Positions 10,936 to 23,149 of a stretch of 64,000 bases of DNA are shown here, one piece after another. This DNA is from Timema cristinae (taxonomy: Eukaryota > Arthropoda > Insecta > Phasmatodea > Timematidae), in the NCBI GenBank assembly GCA_039000515.1, contig JBCFYV010000001.1:68007030-68071029 (forward strand), written 5' to 3'. How positions within the stretch are numbered: position 1 is the stretch's first letter; every line of letters starts with the position of its first letter. Under the pieces are notes generated by a model. That model ran no database searches and had not been told where the DNA came from. It saw nothing but the letters and a program-made list of their open reading frames with translations. The position numbers and the translations under genes were made by a program.

Positions 10936-12690
10936 CACGGTGCTCCCCTATATACACCTCATGACCTTGAAGTTGTATCACGGATAAGAACACGTTCAAC
11001 TGGATATTCAACCTGCTACGATTAACAGGTTCGACACGTGACCTGGTTTCTGAATGTAAATATCAATTGTTGTGTGTCCAACCTGACATGCGGGTGTATC
11101 TTAGTTATCTAAACATTAGCGTTACTTTATTCAATATATTTATTTTATTTATTTAGCATATGGTGGGCAACACAAAGTCATGGTAGGCCATACATTAAAA
11201 AGAATTGTCAGGCAGATAAGAGATATCTCAAACAATCTCGCAACAAACACATTTCAAAATGAAGGCTTTGAAAATTAGAAAGATTACGTCTTCCCCAAAA
11301 ATGTACAAACCTAATAATATAACACCTTGCGTATGGTCAAAAATTGAAATACCTACTTAGGCCTACATGTTGAGGGACAACCCCGAATAACGAAAGGAGT
11401 TTTATACTATTTTATAATAAAAAAAGGTCGGTGAGTAATTGGGGAGGTAAAGTTCAAAGTGTATGGAAAAATACCTTTTGGTTCGGTATAAAATGATATA
11501 TTTACTAATGACCTTCCTAGACAGGCCTAATCAGAAAATAATGAAAATTTGAGAACTTGTTCCTAAAGATAAAGGACTCTAAATTTCACACTTTAAGTTA
11601 TTAGAAAAATAAATATTTGTGTGGTATAAAATTGAAATATGGCAGATAATAATTGCAGGGACGCATAACCTATACATCTAACTTATAAGTTGTTCTATAA
11701 TATAGGCCCTACCATTTTTCATACAAATTACGCTGCTCCTCGAATTATGATGCTCTTTTTCTCCAATTTTGTTTGGTTACAACTTACAATGTATATTATT
11801 AAGAATAAATTGAGATTTTGTTACTTTTTCGTTCGGATGATTTTATATTTAAAATAAATGGTACGGAACTGCCTCAAATTGAACCTCTACGATGTTCTGG
11901 GTTGTTCCAGAGCAGGAAGTTAATTTTTAAAAGACTTTTACATTGCAATTTTGACTCAACTTTACGTCACACACTGAAGTTAGTTACAGTAGCTGATGCC
12001 TCCTAACTTCAGGGCGTGAACTTAAAAACAAGAAATAACTAGTAATTTCCTAGTTATAATCTGAATAATTTAGAAGAAGACGTGCTTTAAGCGCCAAGTA
12101 ATAAAATATAAAATTCAAATAAAATAAAATGTATATATAAATATATAATTAAGAGGAGAATATTGTCAATTCTTCCAAATATTCTTTAAGGTCAAATCAG
12201 GGACATTACAAGATATTTATTTTTGAAAAACATAATAAGTTATAGTAAGGAAACAATATTTAATTGTAATTATAATAATATAATTCAATGTAAAGAATAA
12301 TAATAAATGTGAGATAGAAAATAGTTTTAAGTGGTACTGAGTCTAAGATCAATTGAGAATTTACCTATCATCCATCTATCTCTGATTTCAACACTTTACT
12401 TTTTGGCTGTCATACCACCTTTGTATTTAACTTTCATTATCTTTGACTTTTACTTCTTCCAGAACCGTATAACCGTAGTTTACATTTACACATCCATTTC
12501 TAATTTAATTCAGTTCTATTCCATTATCTGCTGAAGGAACTCATTTCAGGAATCTTTAATGGGAAATATGATATTTCATTTTCTACGATATGTTTCCCTT
12601 ATTAACACCTGTTCAAGCAATTTAGTCTCAGGTTTTTTACATTGGCTCGCATTGGATTACTTACACCACAACATACGTTGATGTTTGTCT
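10936..12690. other. AT-rich sequence without a supported gene
   Basis: Only short unsupported frames. AAATAAATGGTACGGAACT near 11853 recurs near 54208, at the left edge of a dispersed repeat, so part of this stretch may belong to that family. Confidence 0.4.
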
Positions 12691-12693
12691 TAT

Positions 12694-12740
12694 TTAGTCC
12701 TGAGGATGGCGCCGACGACGCGTCGAAACATGTCGATTAG
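12694..12740 (+). ncRNA. Hammerhead-ribozyme-like fold (minimal type I), unproven
   Basis: Seen: CTGAGGA (12700-12706) fits the hammerhead CUGANGA box and GAAA (12725-12728) fits the GAAA box. Between them GGCGC (12708-12712) pairs with GCGTC (12720-12724) as stem II with a 7-base loop. TTAGTC (12694-12699) pairs with GATTAG (12735-12740) as stem I, with two G-U pairs. After GAA, the palindrome ACATGT gives a tiny stem III, ending in a UH cleavage position (T12733, C12734). Known: minimal type I hammerheads with 1-2 bp stem III occur in Penelope-like retroelements. Odd: one extra T (12707) sits between CUGANGA and stem II, which may weaken or abolish activity. No reverse transcriptase ORF is nearby. 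Confidence 0.35.
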
Positions 12741-13324
12741 TGATTGATTCACATTCAGCATCACAAGGAACAAGGGAGTTTCAATCTCAAGATAAGAATA
12801 GAATTCAACTTTTCAATTCACATTTATTTAATTTTTATTCTCTCCCATTTGACAACTGTCTATCTTAAACATTTTCACTTTGTCATTTTTTAATCATAAT
12901 GTATTAAACTTTACTTGACTCATGTGTTATTATTACATGTATAATATGTTTACCTCGTATTATGTGTGAATTAGACTCACATTTTTAATATGTTAATATC
13001 CTTTTTAGACATTGTGAAGGACAGTGGTTTAACGTTAAATTTGTCATCTGATCTAAGATTAATATCTTTTACAACATTTTTTCTATCCTGCATTCAAATT
13101 ATTTCTTTTACATCACTTTTAATATTATAATTCTATTAATTAATTCATTATGTTGTAATTTTGACTAATTTTGTTAATATTTATATCCTCTTAGATATTA
13201 AGGACAGCATTATTTTTTCTCTTAAATTCTTAATTGATCGTAGACTCAGTACCATTTAAAACATATTTTCTATCCCACATTTATAATTATTCTTTACATT
13301 TAATTCTATTATTATAATTACAAA

Positions 13325-14850
13325 CAAGATATTTACTCAAAACTCGTAATATATATGAAAATAAATAATATACACTAGCAAACCCAAGCATAAATCGCAC
13401 TATAGTTATGCAAAGCATTTTTTGGGCCCCTGTTTTAAATTGTATAATTTTATTTTTAAAGAATTAATGTCCTCATTTGTATGTTTGGACCAATAAAAAC
13501 GATCGATATTGGGTCCACAAGGGTCAACACTTCGTATTAAAATATCGACTTCCAGTTAAAATTTTAACATTTTATTAGGTGCTGCACATCCTCAGGACAT
13601 CGTATTTCTATTAAATTCCTGATTTATAAATTTTTACCAATAAAAAATGAAAATATTGACTAGAGTTTAAAATTAAGTAGATAGATCTTTGTTGTACAAA
13701 CATTTCTCCTAAGAGGTTAAAGGAAAAAAAAATACTTTTCAAGAGACTTACTTATATTTAGTTACTTTATGACATTACAGTATTATTGCGTTAAAACTTA
13801 AGTAGTATTTCTTTACAACCAAAGCTCACAATTTGTGTTAATATATTTGCCAATATCTCAGAAACTATATTGGTTTTATAAAAATATATTTCAAATAATT
13901 TTATTTTTATTTTTAATAGTACTACAATTATGCAATCTTAAGATATTTAGTATCTCAAATAGTTGCGGAGATACGGAAATTTCTGCTTCTGTAACGTACC
14001 CTTAAATTCATTTTCATGGGAAAATGAAAATAGCCATTTTGTTTATAATCTTAATCAACGCCTAGGTACGAATTTTAATAAAAATCGTTAGAAACTATTT
14101 TGAAAAATAATATTTTTTTCTCTTTTCGCCTTTTATTAAACTACTCTTTATTTTAGAGTTAAACAGACACACAGACAGACGTCATTGCAAAATCCACTTT
14201 TTAAGTTTCAGTTGGTGATGGAAACTTCGAAATCCTTTAACATCTCGGGTTGGTTTTTTTACGCGTTCAATACTTGACCTTTAGTGTCCTAAAAGTTAAA
14301 ATATATATAAATATTTGCGCATAGCTTGAAAATGATTGGATTTATAAAAATTTGTCTCAAATAAAAGATTTTTATTTCAAATAGACATAAATATTTGCAA
14401 TGATAAGTAATTTCATATCTCAACGAGTTACGAAGATATGATACAAAATTAGAATTCACGCATTCAGTAATGTTGACGAAAAATTGAAAGTAGCCATTTT
14501 GTTAGAAATATTGATCAATGATTAGAAATGAAATGTAATCAAAACCGTTAGAGCTGATTTTGATAAAATCATTTTTTTCTTTTTTCACCTTTCAGTAAAC
14601 CACCCTTAATTTTAGGGTTTTATATCCAATTCCAAAAATCCCTCAGAAGAACCAAATGAAAACCCTCAGTACCTTGTTATAGCCCAGTCGGTAAAATAGT
14701 TTAGGCTCTACTCCGAAGTACAGACAGACAAAACAGACAGACGGAAATGCAAAAACACCTTTTTCGGATTCGTCGAAATTCATCAAAATCTTGAGCTCGA
14801 TTTTTTTACGATCACAATACTTTCTCTACCTGTAAGATAGCAAGAAAGTA
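13325..14850 (+). repeat. 1.5-kb dispersed AT-rich repeat, copy 1
   Basis: It matches 54260-55800 in order through many blocks: ATATTTACTCAAAACTC, CATTTGTATGTTTGGACCAA, CAACACTTCGTATTAA, CTAAGAGGTTAAAGGAAAA, and the end CACAATACTTTCTCTACCTG. Inside it, a module of roughly half a kb (GAAAATGATTGG..., AGCCATTTTGTT..., CTTTTTTCACCTTT..., ACAGACAGAC...) occurs twice in diverged form. No ORF. It resembles non-autonomous repeats common in arthropod genomes; its class is unknown. Confidence 0.8.
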
Positions 14851-15246
14851 AAAAGAACAAAGCCACTCATGAATTCAACTAGTACAATGTACAATACAAC
14901 GACAAGATCGATAGTAAAACTGTCTTGGTAATAGGTTTAACTAAGATCTAGCTAACTACAGCTTTTTTAATTAGTGTGCGGAGTTTAAACTTGTGTACCT
15001 TATCGGCGGGTTTGAGGAAAAACCCTAAACATACCAAACAAGCGCTACATGGCTTATATATAGATGTGTATTTAAACAGTTGTTATAGCATGTATAAAGC
15101 AATAAATAAATTTTCCTTTACTTCATTTGCGTTTTACTGTAAACGCCACTTTGAAATCATCATTGTGGTTCAAAAATATTGAGTCATACCTTCACAACAT
15201 TACTTACTTTGTTATTAAATTGTTTAGTTAAAACAGTTTTACAACA

Positions 15247-15528
15247 TTATTATTATTATTATTAGCACCACGTCTTACTACCCGTTCGGGTTATACGCAC
15301 TTACGCTAATGTGTAATGGTAGGGTGATTGTGAGATGAAATGAAGGACCTACAGTTTAACGTGGAATCCGAACCACGGTGGAGGCCTGGCATTCCCCACA
15401 TTCACAAGATGTCTTGTCAGAGGTGAAGGAAGGGTTTGGAAATCAGATAAATCTGTGCCGGGACCGAGGATTGAACCCCGGCCGCCAGTATAGAAGTCCG
15501 ACACCTTACCCTAGACCACCAGGTCACC
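15247..15528 (-). mobile_element. tRNA-derived SINE, family 1, near full length
   Basis: Minus orientation: right end GGTGACCTGGTGGTCTAGGG (A-box), then B-box GGTTCAATCC followed by CGGTCCCGGCAC. The body has AACCCTTCCTTCACCTCTGA and CCACCGTGGTTCGGATTCCA. It ends in CGAACGGGTAGTAAGACG and a 3' (AAT)n tail, which appears as ATT repeats at 15247-15264 on the plus strand. Confidence 0.9.
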
Positions 15529-15599
15529 AGTTTTACAACAAAGCTGGGAAATAGATAATGTTTTAATCTTTCAACAACTATTAGAAAGTGTGAAATTCG

Positions 15600-17871
15600 T
15601 ATCTTGGTATGATAACCAGAGCTTTATTGATTTCTAAGAGGGTACAGTTTGGATATCTTGAACCACTGGTTGTATCTTGGTATTATAACCAGAGCTTTAT
15701 TGATTTCTAAGGGGTACAGTTTGGATATCTTGAACCACTGGTTGTATCTTGGTATTATAACCAGAACTTTATTGATTTCTAAGAGGGTACAGTTTGGATA
15801 TCTTGAACCACTGATTGTATCTTGGTATGATAACCAGAGCTTTATTGATTTCTAAGAGGGTACAGTTTGGTTATCTTGAACCACTGGTTGTATCTTGGTA
15901 TGATAACCAGAGCTTTATTGATTTCTAAGAGGGTACAGTTTGGTTATCTTGAACCACTGGTTGTATCGTGGTATTATAACCAGAGCTTTATTGATTTCTA
16001 AGAGGGTACAGTTTGGATATCTTGAACCACTGGTTGTATCTTGGTATTATAACCAGAGCTTTATTGATTTCTAAGAGGGTACAGTTTGGATATCTTGAAC
16101 CACTGGTTGTATCTTGGTATTATAACCAGAGATTTATTGATTTCTAAGAGGGTACAGTTTGGATATCTTGAACCACTGGTTGTATCTTGGTATGATAACC
16201 AGAGCTTTATTGATTTCTAAGAGGGTACAGTTTGGTTATCTTGAACCACTGGTTGTATCTTGGTATTATAACCAGAGCTTTATTGATTTCTAAGAGGGTA
16301 CAGTTTGGTTATCTTGAACCACTGGTTTTATCTTGGTATGATAACCAGAGCTTTATTGATTTCTAAGAGGGTACAGTTTGGATATCTTGAACCACTGGTT
16401 GTATCGTGGTATTATAACCAGAGCTTTATTGATTTCTAAGGGGGTACAGTTTGGATATCTTGAACCACTGGTTGTATCTTGGTATTATAACCAGAGCTTT
16501 ATTGATTTCTAAGAGGGTACAGTTTGGATATCTTGAACCACTGGTTGTATCTTGGTATTATAACCAGAACTTTATTGATTTCTAAGAGGGTACAGTTTGG
16601 ATATCTTGAACCACTGGTTGTATCTTGGTATTATAACCAGAGCTTTATTGATTTCTAAGAGGGTACAGTTTGGATATCTTGAACCACTGGTTGTATCTTG
16701 GTATTATAACCAGAGCTTTATTGATTTCTAAGAGGGTACAGTTTGGATATCTTGAACCACTGGTTGTATCTTGGTATTATAATCAAAGCTTTATTGATTT
16801 CTAAGAGGGTACAGTTTGGATATCTTGAACCACTGGTTGTATCTTGGTATTATAACCAGAACTTTATTGATTTCTAAGAGGGTACAGTTTGGATATCTTG
16901 AACCACTGGTTGTATCTTGGTATGATAACCAGAGCTTTATTGATTTCTAAGAGGGTACAGTTTGGATATCTTGAACCACTGGTTGTATCTTGGTATTATA
17001 ACCAGAGCTTTATTGATTTCTAAGAGGGTACAGTTTGGTTATCTTGAACCACTGGTTGTATCTTGGTATGATAACCAGAGCTTTATTGATTTCTAAGAGG
17101 GTACAGTTTGGATATCTTGAACCACTGGTTGTATCTTGGTATTATAACCAGAGCTTTATTGATTTCTAAGAGGGTACAGTTTGGTTATCTTGAACCACTG
17201 GTTGTATCTTAGTATTATAACCAGAGCTTTATTGATTTTAAGAGGATACAGTTTGGATATCTTGAACCACTGGTTGTATCTTGGTATGATAACCAGAGCT
17301 TTATTGATTTCTAAGAGGGTACAGTTTGGATATCTTGAACCACTGGTTGTATCTTGGTATTATAACCAGAGCTTTATTGATTTCTAAGAGGGTACAGTTT
17401 GGTTATCTTGAACCACTGGTTGTATCTTGGTATGATAACCAGAGCTTTATTGATTTCTAAGAGGGTACAGTTTGGATATCTTGAACCACTGGTTGTATCT
17501 TGGTATTATAACCAGAGCTTTATTGATTTCTAAGAGGGTACAGTTTGGTTATCTTGAACCACTGGTTGTATCTTAGTATTATAACCAGAGCTTTATTGAT
17601 TTCTAAGAGGATACAGTTTGGATATCTTGAACCACTGGTTGTATCTTGGTATTATAACCAGAGCTTTATTGATTTCTAAGAGGGTACAGTTTGGATATCT
17701 TGAACCACTGGTTGTATCTTGGTATTATAACCAGAGCTTTATTGATTTCTAAGAGGGTACAGTTTGGTTATCTTGAACCACTGGTTGTATCTTGGTATTA
17801 TAACCAGAGCTTTATTGATTTCTAAGAGGGCACAGTTTGGTTATCTTGAACCACTGGTTGTATCTTGGTAT
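15600..17871. repeat. 73-bp minisatellite, about 31 copies
   Basis: The unit contains TAACCAGAGCTTTATTGATT, TCTAAGAGGGTACAGTTTGG and TTGAACCACTGGTTGTATCT. Copies are very uniform. The main variants are GGATATC versus GGTTATC and GGTATTATAA versus GGTATGATAA. The open frames inside are by-products. Confidence 0.97.
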
Positions 17872-18339
17872 CCAATTTGAGTGCAACTCTTTCAAGTTGG
17901 GCTCAAACTTAGATTATTATCGTAGTGTCTCGATGGAAGTAAAACTGGATTATTTATATAATTATGATAAAACTAAATAACTCTAATCACTGGTAGTATC
18001 TAAAATGCCAAAATAATAATATTTACAAGGCCATCACTAACATAATTTATCTTTCGTGGTTCAATAAAGTTTATTTGGTCCGCTCCTCAGCCAAGTTTGT
18101 CCAACTGGTGTCATCCAACTCTTAGGTAGGTGCGAATAGTAGTACTGGCAGCTTGTCACTCTCTAGACGTGCCATGTGACCGTCAGCAGGGACAGCTATC
18201 AGATGACCTGACCTCATTCTACCTCTAGCCCGGTCACCAAGTTGTAGGGCAGCACGCCACTTACCACGACCTACAACCCCTCCCGCCCTCCTTGCATGCG
18301 AATTGTTACAAGGGTGAACAACGCTTCATTGCCTTCCTA

Positions 18340-18435
18340 GGTGCAGTGATATGCTGCCAGGGGTGGCCAAATGAACATAGGTTATGATATGTTGCCAGGG
18401 ATGGTCAAATGAACATGGTTTAGTGATACGTTATT
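18340..18435. repeat. Short two-to-three-copy repeat
   Basis: GTGATATGCTGCCAGGGGTG, then ATGATATGTTGCCAGGGATG, then AGTGATACGTT, with GGTCAAATGAACAT shared between copies. It sits beside a GC-richer block (18070-18320) in which I see no gene. Confidence 0.7.
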
Positions 18436-18613
18436 TTTAATACTACCCTTCCTTGGTCAAGTGATTTTAATTCAAATAATTTACCCATAAAAATCTAACA
18501 ACACTATTTGACATAATTTACACATGATTGAATATTGCAATTCTTTCAGAATAAACTCAAGCCTTATATTAAATTACTATGTTCATGAACGTTTATCACC
18601 AACAATCCTTAGA

Positions 18614-18770
18614 CTGTGGTTGAAACTATCACTTTTACTGTGGAAACTATCACTTTACTGTGTTGAAACTATCACTTTTACTGTGGTTGAAACTATCACT
18701 TTACGTGTGAAACTATCACTTTTACTGTGGTTGAAACTATCACTTTTACTGTGGTTGAAACTATCATTTT
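18614..18770. repeat. 24-bp minisatellite, about 7 copies
   Basis: The unit is close to TGTGGTTGAAACTATCACTT plus TTAC. Several copies lack 3-6 bases. The open frame across it is a by-product. Confidence 0.9.
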
Positions 18771-18961
18771 TGTATATTTCCCTTTTAACTTTATCTAGAT
18801 TCCTAATATTTTCTGTTGTGGATTAAAACTTCCCAAACTAAAACCTGTTAATTTGATATTATAGTAGTAGCTGTGCTCAATTTTCTCTCTTCAAATTCTA
18901 TTAAATGTTTTACCCTAATTGCATTTAAATTAGAACTTAATACTAATAACATTTAAATTAT

Positions 18962-19472
18962 AAACTTAACAATATCAGCTCACCATTGAACCAAGGAAAT
19001 TGACAACATTCTCATCATTTAAATTATGATCTTAACTCTAACCACTGATAATTCAAAAGTTGATCAAACATTTGACAGTTAGTTTGTGTTAGCTTTAGTT
19101 TTGATGAAATGGTAGGTATCAGAAGAATGGCGTGTCTCGTCATGTGACAGGTGTATAGATACTAGTGTAGATGTGCGACTGCAGCCAGTATTATGTCTGA
19201 GTAGGCCTACTGTATCCACACAGTGAAGCCCTGACTTGGTGAAACCTCTCAACAGCAAGATTACGATGACCTACAACCTCCTGGAGCTGATACCAACAGT
19301 CACAGCTGTCACAGTGGAAATACGAGTAACTTACAGCCACAAATATATCACTTAATTGATAGCTACAGGATTAGATAGCGGATGAGGACTATTTAGGCTG
19401 GGGTGAACTTATTATAAGATTTTTTATGAGAAGGGGGCGGTATATGGGCTGTACTATAGAGCTCAAGTGTGG
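18962..19472. repeat. Left flank of the 82-bp array, copy 1 of a duplicated module
   Basis: Shares ordered blocks with 21476-21910: AAACTTAA, GAACCA.GGAAATT, CACTGATAATTCAAA, TTAGTTTTGAT.AAATGG, GACTGCAGC, TATGTCTGAGTAG, and TCAAGTGTGG directly before the first array unit. Not coding. Confidence 0.8.
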
Positions 19473-21477
19473 GCGAGGCTTATCTGCCGGTCACGAGGAG
19501 TCAGAGCAGACATTACACTTCCTAGTCAGCTCTCATTCTTCCTGTCACCAAGTAGCGAGGCTTATCGGCCGGTCACGAGGAGTCAGAGCAGACATTACAC
19601 TTCCTAGTCAGCTCTCATTCTTCCTGTCACCAAGTAGCGAGGCTTATCGGCCGGTCACGAGAGTCAGAGCAGACATTACACTTCCTAGTCAGCTCTCATG
19701 CTTCCTGTCACTAAGTAGCGAGGCTTATCGGCCGGTCACGAGGAGTCAGAGCAGACATTACACTTCCTAGTCAGCTCTCATGCTTCCTGTCACTAAGTAG
19801 CGAGGCTTATCGGCCGGTCACGAGGAGTCAGAGCAGACATTACACTTCCTAGTCAGCTCTCATGCTTCCTGTCACTAAGTAGCGAGGCTTATCGGCCGGT
19901 CACGAGGAGTCAGAGCAGACATTACACTTCCTAGTTAGCTCTCATGCTTCCTGTCACTAAGTAGCGAGGCTTATCGGCCGGTCACGAGGAGTCAGAGCAG
20001 ACATTACACTTCCTAGTCAGCTCTCATTCTTCCTGTCACTAAGTAGCGAGGCTTATCGGCCGGTCACGAGGAGTCAGAGCAGACATTACACTTCCTAGTC
20101 AGCTCTCATGCTTCCTGTCACTAAATAGCGAGGCTTATCGGCCGGTCACGAGGAGTCAGAGCAGACATTACACTTCCTAGTCAGCTCTCATTCTTCCTGT
20201 CACTAAGTAGCGAGGCTTATCGGCCGGTCACGAGGAGTCAGAGCAGACATTACACTTCCTAGTCAGCTCTCATTCTTCCTGTCACTAAGTAGCGAGGCTT
20301 ATCGGCCGGTCACGAGGAGTCAGAGCAGACATTACACTTCCTAGTCAGCTCTCATTCTTCCTGTCACCAAGTAGCGAGGCTTATCGGCCGGTCACGAGGA
20401 GTCAGAGCAGACATTACACTTCCTAGTCAGCTCTCATTCTTCCTGTCACCAAGTAGCGAGGCTTATCGGCCGGTCACGAGGAGTCAGAGCAGACATTACA
20501 CTTCCTAGTCAGCTCTCATTCTTCCTGTCACCAAGTAGCGAGGCTTATCTGCCGGTCACGAGGAGTCAGAGCAGACATTACACTTACTAGTCAGCTCTCA
20601 TTCTTCCTGTCACTAAGTAGCGAGGCTTATCGGCCGGTCACGAGGAGTCAGAGCAGACATTACACTTCCTAGTCAGCTCTCATTCTTCCTGTCACTAAGT
20701 AGCGAGGCTTATAGGCCGGTCACGAGGAGTCAGAGCAGACATTACACTTCCTAGTCAGCTCTCATGCTTCCTGTCACCAAGTAGCGAGGCTTATCGGCCG
20801 GTCACGAGGAGTCAGAGCAGACATTACACTTCCTAGTCAGCTCTCATTCTTCCTGTCACCAAGTAGCGAGGCTTATCGGCCGGTCACGAGGAGTCAGAGC
20901 AGACATTACACTTCCTAGTCAGCTCTCATTCTTCCTGTCACCAAGTAGCGAGGCTTATCGGCCGGTCACGAGGAGTCAGAGCAGACATTACACTTCCTAG
21001 TCAGCTCTCATTCTTCCTGTCACCAAGTAGCGAGGCTTATCGGCCGGTCACGAGGAGTCAGAGCAGACATTACACTTCCTAGTCAGCTCTCATTCTTCCT
21101 GTCACCAAGTAGCGAGGCTTATCGGCCGGTCACGAGGAGTCAGAGCAGACATTACACTTCCTAGTCAGCTCTCATGCTTCCTGTCACTAAGTAGCGAGGC
21201 TTATCGGCCGGTCACGAGGAGTCAGAGCAGACATTACACTTCCTAGTCAGCTCTCATGCTTCCTGTCACTAAGTAGCGAGGCTTATCGGCCGGTCACGAG
21301 GAGTCAGAGCAGACATTACACTTCCTAGTCAGCTCTCATGCTTCCTGTCACTAAGTAGCGAGGCTTATCTGCCGGTCACGAGGAGTCAGAGCAGACATTA
21401 CACTTCCTAGTCAGCTCTCATTCTTCCTGTCACCAAGTAGCGAGGCTTATCGGCCGGTCACGAGGAGTCAGAGCAGA
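19473..21477. repeat. 82-bp minisatellite, block 1, about 24 copies
   Basis: GC-richer unit containing CGAGGCTTATCGGCCGGTCA, CGAGGAGTCAGAGCAGACAT and TACACTTCCTAGTCAGCTCT. Variants: CATTCTTCC or CATGCTTCC, and CACCAAG or CACTAAG. Nearly all copies are exactly one unit apart. Confidence 0.97.
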
Positions 21478-21910
21478 AACTTAATACTTCCTAATAGACT
21501 TACATATTCAGTCACCTTTAGAACCAGGAAATTAATCTCGTCACAATCTTAATATGAATTTAACTTCTATCACACTGATAATTCAAATGATCAACAATTT
21601 GCAGAGTTTGTGTTACTTAGTTTTGATAAATGGAGTCAGAGAGGCTTACATTCAGTCAGCTCATGCTTTGTCACAAGTGCTGAGTGTGGACTGCAGCAGT
21701 TATGTCTGAGTAGCCATACGTATCCTAGTAAAGCCTCTATTGAAACCTTCACAAGCACGATTATCGGCCTACACGAGTGACCAAAGCAGCTGTCACGTTA
21801 TATCGAGTACTTCACACAAATACTTCATTTAATTGGATGCTACTGGTTAGTCACGAGGAGGCTAGGCAACTTATTAATTTAGTAGGCGTTATGCTTCTGG
21901 TCAAGTGTGG
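21476..21910. repeat. Second, degraded copy of the array flank between two array blocks
   Basis: A shortened copy (about 435 against 511 bases) of 18962-19472. Around 21630-21690 it is mixed with array-like words (GAGTCAGAGAGGCTTACATT, CAGTCAGCTCATGC). That mix suggests either recombination with the array or a poor consensus in the assembly. Confidence 0.75.
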
Positions 21911-23058
21911 CGAGGCTTATCGGCCGGTCACGAGGAGTCAGAGCAGACATTACACTTCCTAGTCAGCTCTCATTCTTCCTGTCACTAAGTAGCGAGGCTT
22001 ATCGGCCGGTCACGAGGAGTCAGAGCAGACATTACACTTCCTAGTCAGCTCTCATTCTTCCTGTCACAAGTAGCGAGGCTTATCGGCCGGTCACGAAGAG
22101 TCAGAGCAGACATTACACTTCCTAGTCAGCTCTCATTCTTCCTGTCACTAAGTAGCGAGGCTTATCGGCCGGTCACGAGGAGTCAGAGCAGACATTACAC
22201 TTCCTAGTCAGCTCTCATTCTTCCTGTCACCAAGTAGCGAGGCTTATCGGCCGGTCACGAGGAGTCAGAGCAGACATTACACTTCCTAGTCAGCTCTCAT
22301 TCTTCCTGTCACTAAGTAGCGAGGCTTATCGGCCGGTCACGAGGAGTCAGAGCAGACATTACACTTCCTAGTCAGCTCTCATCTTCCTGTCACTAAGTAG
22401 CGAGGCTTATCTGCCGGTCACGAGGAGTCAGAGCAGACATTACACTTCCTAGTCAGCTCTCATTCTTCCTGTCACAAGTAGCGAGGCTTATCGGCCGGTC
22501 ACGAGAGTCAGAGCAGACATTACACTTCCTAGTCAGCTCTCATTCTTCCTGTCACCAAGTAGCGAGGCTTATCGGCCGGTCACGAGGAGTCAGAGCAGAC
22601 ATTACACTTCCTAGTCAGCTCTCATTCTTCCTGTCACTAAGTAGCGAGGCTTATCGGCCGGTCACGAAGGAGTCAGAGCAGACATTACACTTCCTAGTCA
22701 GCTCTCATTCTTCCTGTCACCAAGTAGCGAGGCTTATCGGCCGGTCACGAGGAGTCAGAGCAGACATTACACTTCCTAGTCAGCTCTCATGCTTCCTGTC
22801 AGTAAGTAGCGAGGCTTATCGGCCGGTCACGAGAGTCAGAGCAGACATTACACTTCCTAGTCAGCTCTCATTCTTCCTGTCACCAAGTAGCGAGGCTTAT
22901 CGGCCGGTCACGAGGAGTCAGAGCAGACATTACACTTCCTAGTCAGCTCTCATTCTTCCTGTCACAAGTAGCGAGGCTTATCGGCCGGTCACGAGGAGTC
23001 AGAGCAGACATTACACTTCCTAGTCAGCTCTCATTCTTCCTGTCACTAAGTAGCGAGG
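21911..23058. repeat. 82-bp minisatellite, block 2, about 14 copies
   Basis: Same unit as block 1 but with more one-base losses (GTCACAAGT, CACGAGAGTC, CTCATCTTCC). It begins in the same phase after TCAAGTGTGG as block 1. Confidence 0.97.
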
Positions 23059-23149
23059 TGGTTCGTCTCGTGTTTCAAAGCTGGGCGTACATTATGTTGA
23101 CTATTAGAAGAAACTTAGCTTTGATGGTTCGGGCAACTCATGTTACAAA

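Noticed and set aside
15649..17387. 68-codon frames with DILNHWLYLG repeats
   Set aside because: They lie wholly inside the 73-bp array, in phases that change with each unit.
19426..21962. Frames of 61-114 codons at the starts of the 82-bp blocks
   Set aside because: They read into the tandem units and have no support outside them.
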